Origin: Chamaea fasciata
Taxonomy: Eukaryota > Chordata > Aves > Passeriformes > Sylviidae
Assembly: GCA_029207755.1 (NCBI GenBank)
Contig: JARCOQ010000016.1
Location: 14,777,307 to 14,841,306 of the forward strand
DNA: 64,000 nucleotides
Direction: 5' to 3'
Shown: positions 10,301 to 21,906 of the stretch, one piece after another
Position numbering within the stretch: position 1 is the stretch's first letter
Layout: the number at the start of each line of letters is the position of its first letter
The notes under the pieces: generated by a model
Databases searched by the model: none
Seen by the model: only the letters and a program-made list of their open reading frames with translations
Told to the model about the DNA's origin: nothing
Program-made: the position numbers and the translations under genes

Positions 10301-11200
10301 TCACCTCCCGTTTGCCGGGGCTGCCTCTGCCCCCGGTACCGGGGTCCCTGCAACCTGACACCAGCACCCAGCCCTCCGCCCTGTCAGCAGGGTGTCCCTG
10401 TGTCCGCCGGGGATACCCCTGTAGCCTCAAACGGCTCTGTGGCCCCAGTGACACTTCTGTGTCCCCCGGTGCCCCCAAACATGCCCTTGTGTCCCGCTAT
10501 GACCCTGGACCCCCAAGGATGTCCCTGCGTCCCCAGCTGGACAAGTTGCCTCCAGACAAAATCCCATGTGAGCCCCCCATCTTCCCTTCCAAGGCCTGAT
10601 CCCCCATCCAGGGTGACTTTCAGGACAGCTCATATCCCCTCCCTTCTCTGTGGGGCTGGGGGGCACGTCCAGGAGCCCCCTGAGCTGTCCTGATACTCAC
10701 TCTGAGCATCCTCAGCCCTGGCTGGAGAGCGAAGGGAGTGTGCCAGCCTGGCAGTGCCATGGCTGGGGTGGGTGCTGGGGGGCAGCCACAGGGTGGGTGC
10801 TGGCTGGGACAGGTGCTGGCGGAAGCCTCGGGGAAGGGGATCCAGCTCCTGCCCAGGGAAGGGATGTCCTACATCAGGGACATGATCCTTTGCTCCTGGA
10901 GAGCACCCCTCAGGATAGGACAGTGTGGGCGCCCAGAGGTGGATCCCCAGGAGCATCGGGCAGGTCTGACCCCATCCTCACGTCCCTGCAACCCTCTTGC
11001 CGCACTGGCCACCACAGCTGGGTGGGGATGCGGCACCCCGAAGGGATGGCACCCTATTTGGAGGGACACGTGTGCTCCCAAGACAGCTGCGTAGGGACGC
11101 GTTTGTCTGCCCGGCAGGGAAGGGGTTAACCCCGGGAGGGTTTTGGGGTGCCGGGGTGTCCCCAGTTGGGTACACCCAGGCTGCTCCTCGCACGGGTGAC
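10300..11200. other. Non-coding stretch upstream of the PITPNC1 paralog
   Basis: Nothing with coding support is visible. The stretch is either a 5-prime UTR intron or upstream DNA, depending on whether the CpG-island exon is used. Just before the ATG exon, at 11392-11432, a 15-bp unit (CGTGTCACCCTGCCC) is repeated almost three times. Confidence 0.45.
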
Positions 11201-11208
11201 CTCACGCC

Positions 11209-11222
11209 ACTGCCATGGCAAC
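11209..11222 (+). promoter_or_regulatory. X-box-like motif upstream of the PITPNC1 paralog
   Basis: ACTGCCATGGCAAC matches the RFX palindrome at 12 of 14 positions (first two differ). It lies about 210 bp before the start codon, in a proximal-promoter position. Confidence 0.35.
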
Positions 11223-11432
11223 GGCTCGTGAAGTCACCGGGAGCGGGGCGGCTGCCTCCAGCGTGGGGTGCTGGGATGGGAGCGTGGGAGGCAGCGGCGC
11301 GTCCCCCCCGCTCCGCTCCCCGCCGCCCCCCACAACGAGCTGTGGCCCCGCCAGCGCCGACGCCTCCGCCTGACCCCCGTGCTGCCCGCCGTGCCCGTGT
11401 CACCCTGCCCGTGTCACCCTGCCCGTGTCACC

Positions 11433-14400
11433 ATGCTCGTCAAGGAGTACCGCATCTGCATGCCGCTCACCACCGAGGAGGTGAGCGCGGGGCAGCGGGG
11501 CCGCGGCGGGCGGGAGCGGAGAGTCCCGTGGGCGTCAGGGATGGAGGGGTTGTGCGTGGGGGTCTCAGAGCAGCGCCAGGTGATCGGCTCCTGCCCTGAG
11601 AGGGACACGGTGACCCCTTTGCTGTCTCCTCGTGGCATGGCTTGTGGCAGGGACCGGGGTGTGCTGGGCTCGGGATGCACCGTGCGAGGGCTGAGCCGTA
11701 CTTCGGGGTGCAGGTGCGGGGACATCCTGTCCCTGGGCACGGCGACCTCGGGGCACAGAGCCCGGTGGCAGCACCGGGGCACAGCAGGACCTGTGGGGAT
11801 GGACCAGCAGGCAAAGGGCACCGGGGGTTTGGATGCCCGTGGCAAGACAGGGACCATAAGCTCCATCCCTGCTCCGGCAGGGAGCCTGAATGCCATCGGC
11901 AAACAGCGCTGACAGCTGGCAGCAGCCCTGGGCAAAGGTCTCTCGTGAGCACCTGGTGCCCACGGGGCCGTTTTGGGGAGCGGGGACCTACAGTGGTGCC
12001 CACCCTGGGCAGTGCCATCCCTTCCCGGTGGCACCTGGGGAAGCTTTTCATTTAGGCAGAGGGGGGTGGAAAACTGTTGCCGGCCATTGCGGTGGTGGAC
12101 AGCATCTTCAGCAGAACAGTCAAACCCTTATTGCACAGCTGCATCACCAGCTACACACATACATCCTTACAGTTATATATCTGACATAGACACATCCAGA
12201 TATATCACATAGATACACATTTTTCCCTGGCTCCCAGGTAGCTTGCCAAGCAGAAAACCTCCAGGCATTCTGCAAGGCACTGGGAAAGCCCAGGGAGAGC
12301 AGAATCTAGCCCTTGCCTGGGAGTTGGGACAACCAAGGGACAGAGGAGGTCACACAGGGAACTCTCTGCCCGCTGCACGGCTCGGGGTGTGGCACCCCTT
12401 GCTCCGTGCCTCAGTTTCCCCTCTCGGCAGCGTGGCTCAGCCCCCAGGCTGTGCTGGGCGGTCACCGGGGCTGGTGGCACTGAGGGCGGGCGCTATGGTT
12501 GCAGTATCGCGTGGGGCAGCTCTACACCATCAGCAAGCACAGCCACCAGGAGAGCGAGAAGGGCGAGGGCGTGGAGGTGGTGAAGAACGAGCCCCACGAG
12601 GACCCCGTGCACGGCCCCGGCCAGTTCACTGAGAAGCGTGTCCACCTCTCCAGGTGAGCCTGTGGCTCCGGTGATGGGTGCTGGGTGGGCACTGCGGGGG
12701 GGGAGGCATGGGCAGGCATCGGGGTGGCCCCAGCTCTTCCTCCAAAATTCCTGGGGAACCTCCTTCCTGTGTCCTGGACACGCTGCCGTGTGGCTGATTC
12801 CCAGGGTTACTCCCATCATTTCCTGGGCTGTCTCCATTCATTTCCCGCGGATGCCCCCATCTCCCGGGGAGCACTGATCTGGGGGAGCTGCACCCAGTGA
12901 TGGGGGCTGCCCCCATCTGTCAGGTGCCCCCATCTCCCAGGGTGCACTGATCTTGGGGGGCTGCACCCATTTCCCAGGCACATACCCAACTTCAAGGGCT
13001 GTACGTGTATCTCTGAGGGGGTCCCCAAGTCCTGGGGTGCACCCATCTTTGGGGTCTGCATCCAATTTCGGGAGCAGCCCTTATTTCTCAGGGTATACCC
13101 ATCTCCTGGAGTGCTCCGATCTTGGGGGGCTGCACTGATCTTGGGGGGTCGCACCCATCTCCTGGGTCCTTGTCTTCAGGGGCTGCACCCATCTTAGGGA
13201 GCTATGTCCCAGGGTGCAGCCATCCTAGGGGTTCACTGGGGGGATCTTGGGGGGTCTGCACTGATCTGGGGGGCTGCCCTCTTCTCATGGGGTGCATCCA
13301 CCCCAGGACATGCCCCCACCTCGCAGGGGTACACCATCTCTGGTGGGCACCCACCTCCAGGTTTCGCTGGGTGCCTAATGCCCTGGCCCTGGGGGTGTCA
13401 CCAGGGGACAGTCGCTGGCCCCCAGCACCACTGTCCCCATGTCCCCTCAACTGCCTGTGGACACGTGCTGCTCCCCACCAGGAGCTGCTGGTGTGAGACG
13501 GGTTATTTTTAGCTGCAGCACTCACGATTCCCCTCTCGCCTGAAATTTATTTATAACGCCTGAAAATTAATCAAAACCCACCTCCAACTCCCCAGAAGGC
13601 CCAATCCTGCCAGGGTGCTGGGAGGGAACAGGAGCACTTGGGGGGCTTGGCCCTGGCAGATGGAGGGGTCCTGGGGGAGGGGTGAGGGTCCAGGATGGAG
13701 GGTGGGTGTTTCTTGGGGAAGGGGTCAGCCTGTCTGGGGAGGAGGTGCGGAACCTGAGGAGAGGATGGTGGTGCTGGGGTGGAGATGAGGAGCTGGCACA
13801 GACTCCTGGGGGCTCCTGGCATACAGGTGAATGTGCTGGGGAGGTGGCAGGGGTCTCTGGTTTGGGAATTCAGGGGCACTGCGGAGGGTCCTGGGGAAGT
13901 GACAGGGGCCTCTTGAGGGTGTTGTGAGGTGTAGGTGATGATCCAGGGGTGCAAATGAGGGTCCTGGGGAGGTAACAGGGCTCCTTGGGGGTGTTCTGAG
14001 GTGCAAGTGAGGGTCCTTGGAGGCATCCTAGTGTGGAGGTTGAGGGTGCGTGGTGGGGAGCTGGGGCAGGGGTGAGGGTCCTGGGGAGGTGACAAGGGTC
14101 CCTGAGGATGTCCTGAGGTGCACCATGTTGGAGTGCAGATGCAGGTACTGAGGAGGTGGCAGTGGCTCCTAGGAGAGGTGCTGGGATGCAGATGAGGTGC
14201 AGATGGGTCCTGAGGTGCCTGGGGGCACCCTGGGGTGGAGGCGAGGATCCTAGGTAGCAGGTAGGGTTCCTGGAGTGGGAATGGGGGTCCCAGAGCCAGG
14301 CTGCGTTTGGCAGTCCATGTCCTGTCCTGAGGGGGTCCCCTGACATGCTCTCCACAGCAAACTGCCGAGCTGGGCACGGGCGGTGACCCCCCGCATCTTC

Positions 14401-16876
14401 TACATCACTGAGAAGGCCTGGAACTACTACCCCTACACCATCACGGGTGAGCCCTGGGCAGGGCATGGGATGGGCCCCCCGGGCACCACGTCCCTGCCCC
14501 TGGTCTCACTGCTCCCTCTCTCCCCTGTGATATCACCTGGTGATGCCACCCTGTGATGCCGATGTGCTGTGGTGTCCCTGCAGAGTACACGGTAAGGACG
14601 TGACATGGGATGCCTGTCCCCTTCCCTAGCAGCTGGCTGGGGAGGGGGGTCTGGGGGGCATTATTGGGGGTGGGTGTCCCTCAGGGTGGGCATCCCTCAG
14701 GGTGGGTGTCCCCTGGGGCCTGAATTTCCTTGGGAGTCCCTTGGAGAGGGTGTCCTTGTGGCTGGTGTTCCTTGGGGTGATCATCCTTGGAGGTGGCTGT
14801 CCCTCAGGGCTGGGTGTCCTTTGGGTGGGTGTCCCTCAGCTTCAGTATCCCTGGACTGTACATCTTTTGGGGATGGGCATTCTTGGGGTGGGGTGTCCCT
14901 TGGGGTGGGTGTCCCTCTGGGTGGGCATCCCTGGGAGTGGCGTCCCTTGGGGACCAGCTGACAGCCACTCCCTGCAGTGCTCCTTCCTGCCCAAGTTCTC
15001 CATCTACATCGAGACCAAGTACGAGGACAACTGCGGGGACAGCGAGAATGTGAGTGTGCACCGCAGCTGAGAACTGGCAAACTCATCACTTCATGACTCC
15101 TCGTCGTGTCACTCACCTTCCCTCCCCTCCTCAGATCTTCCACAGTGACAAAATCCTGGGTGACCACGAGGTCTCTTTCCTGGACATCGCCTTCGACGAG
15201 ATCCCTGAGCGCTACTACCGCAGCCTGGAGGTACCATGGCTGGGGACAAGGCCACCCCCTCGTGGCCTTGGCCTCCCCTGAGGCCACCCCTTTGTCTCCT
15301 GTCCTGAGGGGGACTCATGACTCTGATCTTCCCCATCCCCCCAGGACCCCCGTTTCTTCAGCTCAGCCAAAACAGGCCGGGGGCCGCTGCGGGAGGGCTG
15401 GCGCCAGCACACCAAGCCCATCATGTGCTCCTACAAACTGGTGAGCGTCAAGTTCGAGGTGTGGGGGCTGCAGACGCGGGTGGAGCAATTCGTGCACAAG
15501 GTGAGGGAGGCCCGAGGGGGCTTGGGGGGCAATGGGGGGCAGTGACAGGGTGTTGACCCCCGTGGTGTTGCAGGTGATCCGGGACATTCTGCTCATCGGA
15601 CACCGGCAGGCTTTTGCCTGGGTGGACGAGTGGTGCGGTGAGTCTGTGGGGTCACCCTGGTGCTATGGGGAGGGGGCACATGGTGCCCACGGAGGGAGGG
15701 GGCTGCAGGTCTAACTGCTGATGCCACTGACCCCACCACAGCTCCTGCTCTGCCTTTGCCTGCTCTGCTGCCTGCCCTGCCCGGGCTGCTGTGCTGCCAT
15801 GCTTCCTGCACTGCCTGTACTGCTGCCTCCTCTGCCTGGGCTGCCTGCACTGTCTGCTCTGCCTGGGCTGCTCTGCTACTTGCACTGCTGCCTGCTCTGC
15901 CTGTGCTGCCTGCTCACCCCTGCCTGCACCCTCGCATGCTGCACGTTCCCCTGCACCCCTTGAGGAGGATGGGGAGAGGGGTCCCAGCACCCTGTCTGTG
16001 TTGCCTGCACCCCCATTCTGGCAGGGACACGCTGCAGGCGGCTGCCACGTGCGGGCATGGGGACGAGGGCCCCGGGTTTGGTGACAGCTGGTGGCAGGTG
16101 CCAGGCCATCCCGGTGAGCGGCTCTCTGCCTTCCAGACATGTCCCTGGAAGAGGTCCGGGCCTTCGAGACTCAGATGCAAGTGGCCACAAACCAAAAGCT
16201 GGGGAGCCAGCACCCCTAAGCCCCTCTGCCTGCCGGGGATGGACACTCCGGACCCCGCCTTGCTGCCTGGGGGTGGGTGCAGGCAGGGGGGCCTGTGCCC
16301 CCCCTGCACCCCGCGGCGGAGTGTCCTCCCTTCCAGCTGCCCTCCCCGCGCGTCCCCTGCCTGCGCTGCCTGCGCTGCCTGTCCGTCCCTTCCCCTATGC
16401 TGGCTGGGCTGGCGCTGGAGTTGGGGAGCTGGCTGTGCTGCCCAGCATCCTCTTCCCTGCCCGTCCCCCTGTCTCCAGCCCCTGTCCCCTTCCTGTCCCC
16501 CAGCTCCGTGGGGAGCCGGGGCGCGGGGCGCGGGGCGCAGGCTGCCCCGGGATGAGGGGGTGCCGGGCGCGGCCGTGCCGAGCGGCCCCAAGCCCGGCTG
16601 TGCTCGGCAGGGATGACGATGGAGGAGGTGCGGCGCTACGAGCAGGAGACGCAGGAGGCCACCAACGAGCTCATCGGCCTGGTGGCACCGGCCATCTCGG
16701 TCAGCGAGGTGGGGCAGCCCACGGCCACGCACTCGGCCCCTGCCAGCGCCCCCTCCACCCCCCTCAGCGACGAGGCCCCCGAGTTCCTGGCTCCCCCCAA
16801 GGCTCGCCCGCGGAAGAAGTCGGCGCCGGAGACCCTGACGCTGCCCGCGCTGCGGGAACGCGCTGGCGCCGAATGA
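11433..16876 (+). CDS. PITPNC1L: Cytoplasmic phosphatidylinositol transfer protein 1-like, long isoform
   Basis: Class II PITP that by family binds phosphatidylinositol and phosphatidic acid and moves them between membranes. Exons: 11433-11480, 12505-12653, 14358-14446, 14584-14591 (8 nt), 14978-15049, 15135-15230, 15345-15500, 15574-15637, then 16611-16876, giving 315 aa. The protein starts [13 protein letters not shown] and carries [70 protein letters not shown] and [16 protein letters not shown], as in PITPNC1. The tail has [14 protein letters not shown] with Ser298, matching a serine of human PITPNC1 reported to bind 14-3-3 once phosphorylated. Sequence differences throughout the conserved core suggest a second PITPNC1-type gene rather than PITPNC1 itself, which is very conserved in birds. 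An alternative last exon exists at 16137-16219. Confidence 0.9.
12055..12240. other. AT-rich island in intron 1 of the PITPNC1 paralog
   Basis: An AT-rich segment in very GC-rich surroundings, with two TATATATC/GATATATC motifs near 12174-12206 and CACATACATC/CACATAGATACAC elements. No function is evident. It could be a small retroposed fragment or a regulatory island. Confidence 0.3.
12880..13360 (+). repeat. Minisatellite in intron 2 of the PITPNC1 paralog (first array)
   Basis: Degenerate tandem copies of a roughly 45-50-bp unit with the core GGGGGGCTGCACCCATCTCCCAGGGTGCA. It yields long spurious open frames on both strands. Confidence 0.7.
13503..13575. promoter_or_regulatory. AT-rich intronic element with MEF2-type site
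   Basis: TTATTTTTAG at 13503-13512 reads CTAAAAATAA on the other strand, an exact MEF2 consensus. It is followed by AAATTTATTTATAA (13543-13556) and AAAATTAATCAAAA, between two GC-rich minisatellites. The motif is seen directly; an enhancer role is a guess. Confidence 0.3.
13660..14300 (+). repeat. Minisatellite in intron 2 of the PITPNC1 paralog (second array)
   Basis: Degenerate tandem copies containing GGGTCCTGGGGAGGTGACAGGG and TCCTGAGGTGCAGATGAGG, period roughly 60-65 bp. The array runs almost up to coding exon 3. Confidence 0.65.
14584..14591 (+). CDS. PITPNC1L: 8-nt microexon of the PITPNC1 paralog
   Basis: AGTACACG sits between a strong acceptor (GTGTCCCTGCAG) and a strong donor (GTAAGGACG). 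With the G left over from exon 3 it encodes Glu-Tyr-Thr, exactly the residues needed to restore the family motif TITEYTCSFLPKF. Skipping it would cause a frameshift. The phase fit on both sides makes this microexon well supported although it is too short for gene finders. Confidence 0.88.
14640..14955 (+). repeat. Minisatellite in intron 4 of the PITPNC1 paralog
   Basis: Tandem copies of a roughly 20-bp GGGTGGGTGTCCCTCAGGG / GGGTGGGCATCCCT unit fill the intron between the microexon and exon 5, ending about 20 bp before the acceptor of exon 5. Confidence 0.75.
15725..15930 (+). repeat. CTGC/TGCCTG-rich tract upstream of alternative exon
   Basis: About 200 bp of almost pure CTG/CTGCC-type low-complexity sequence (TGCTCTGCCTGGGCTGC-like units). 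As RNA it would contain dozens of YGCY motifs. It lies 210-410 nt upstream of alternative exon 9a. Confidence 0.7.
16137..16219 (+). CDS. PITPNC1L: Alternative last coding exon (short isoform) of the PITPNC1 paralog
   Basis: Acceptor CTGCCTTCCAG, then an exon that completes Asp and encodes [19 protein letters not shown], then KLGSQHP and a stop, giving a 254-aa isoform. The exon at 16611 encodes a related helix ([19 protein letters not shown]) in the same phase, so the two are duplicated, mutually exclusive choices. From memory, human PITPNC1 also has a long isoform (about 332 aa) and a short one (about 268 aa) with such a switch. No AATAAA or ATTAAA lies directly after 16219, so how the short form ends is unclear. 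Confidence 0.8.
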
Positions 16877-17476
16877 CGCCGGCAGTGCCGCTCCGTGCCG
16901 GACTGTGCCAGCTCTGCCGCCCACCCCGGCCCCACCGACAGGCGCAGAGCCCAGGGAGGGACCCGGACCCGCTGTCAGGGCGCTGGCAGCCCTGGGGTGT
17001 GCTGGCCTCCCTGAGCCACCGTGGGTGCCCACACGGGTCAGTGCCACCACTGCCAAGCCAGACCCGCTGCCTGCACCAGGAGGGGACGCCAGGCCAGCGC
17101 GAGTCCCCGGCAGCGTCGGGCGACGCCGCGGAAGCTGCTTCCCTCGACTCCACCCGCTCCGGTGTCCGCAAGAGGCACCGAGGTTGGTGAGCAGCGGGGA
17201 GGTGCCAGCTGGTGCCCGCTTGCCGTGGCTGGTGCCAGGCTGGAGCAGTGCCCTGCAGGGTAGGCACCAGCGTGGGGGCACAGTGAGGGTGACAGTGACA
17301 GCCAAGCGCTGGGCTGGGGTTCCCCACCAGACCCCAAGGGGCTGCACAGCCCCGTGCACGGCTGGTCCTGCAGTCGGGGTCCCCTTTGCTGTCCCTCCAG
17401 AGGCCGTGGCTGCTCCAAAGGGGCTGGAGTGGGCTCAGCCCCATGTTTTCTTTAGGAAAACAAAGGCCTTTTTGGA

Positions 17477-17482
17477 AATAAA
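17477..17482 (+). terminator. Poly(A) signal of the PITPNC1 paralog
   Basis: AATAAA about 600 bp after the long-isoform stop, followed by a GT-rich region. It lies only 34 bp from the opposite-strand signal of MSS51. Confidence 0.75.
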
Positions 17483-17516
17483 GCTCGAGACACGGCAACT
17501 GATTGCTGGTAGTGAT

Positions 17517-17522
17517 TTATTT
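17517..17522 (-). terminator. Poly(A) signal of MSS51
   Basis: TTTATT on the plus strand, i.e. AATAAA on the minus strand, 144 bp beyond the MSS51 stop codon. The cleavage site would fall inside or just beside the last bases of the convergent PITPNC1-paralog transcript. Confidence 0.75.
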
Positions 17523-17665
17523 GGTGCTGTGGAAGGGTGCCATGCCTTTGCCAGGGTGCTGCATCCTCCAGGCCTGCATGTGTGTAGTGAGGGATTTCTG
17601 GATCGTTGATCCCAGGATGCAGAGATGAGGTCCTGGATGGGCAGCGAGGTTCTGGCCGGCAGGAA

Positions 17666-21170
<3,505 letters not shown>

Positions 21171-21425
21171 GTGAGGGGCTACGGGATCCTCCCCGGGGCG
21201 GGAGGGCCTCCAGAATTGTTGGTGAGGGGCTGCAGGACCACTCGGGAGCAGGAGAGCTTCCAGGCCCGTGGGTGAGGGGCTGCGGGAGCCCCCGGGTCAG
21301 CAGAGCACCTAGGCCGGTGGGTCAGGGGCTGTAGGTGCACCCCAGGTCGGGAAGACCCCCGGGGGCGTCGGTGAGGGGCTGCAGGACCACACCAGGGTGA
21401 GAGGAGCCCTGAGCCCATCCGTGCT
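21171..21425 (+). repeat. 50-bp tandem repeat near the CFAP70 promoter
   Basis: About five degenerate copies of a roughly 50-bp unit, each starting GGTGAGGGGCTGC (near 21171, 21221, 21271, 21320, 21370). The start of every unit resembles a splice donor. Confidence 0.75.
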
Positions 21426-21906
21426 GCCCTGAGGGGGCTGCCAGGCCCTGGGCTGGGAGGCGAGGGGGCCGTGGGGTCTCCTGAGGGATTCACGAACCTG
21501 AGGAGCAGACGGAGCCAGGTCCCCACGGCAACTGGGAGCCATGAGGGGACAGGCTGGTGGCTGCCGGCCTCTGGCCCCTGGTGTCACCATTACCTTAAAA
21601 AGGCAGTAAAAGAGAGCCAGGGATGTACTGGGAACTGAGAGCAGCCTGGCACAAAATACCTTTCCTGGGAGCTGCAGCTGGGTGAAGCTTACAGAGATGG
21701 ATAATTTTCACATTACATTTTTTGCAGTCCTCCCCCTGCACCTCGTGAGAGATTCATCACTGCCAAAGCCCTGTGCTTTCAATGGTGTTTTGACAGCCAA
21801 GCCCTGAATAGCACTTGCAACCAGCACTGCTGTGTCCTGCAGAGGTATCTGGGAGAGGAATGGAGCAGTTTCATGTTTCTTTCCTCATTCTTTCTCCTGC
21901 AGAGCC

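Noticed and set aside
15660..16616. 318-codon plus-strand frame rich in Cys and Leu upstream of the last exons
   Set aside because: It comes from the CTGC/TGCCTG low-complexity tract in an intron and is out of frame with the real exons.
15914..17359. 481-codon open frame on the minus strand
   Set aside because: It is antisense to the PITPNC1-paralog last exons, with low-complexity GC-driven composition. The plus-strand exons explain the sequence.
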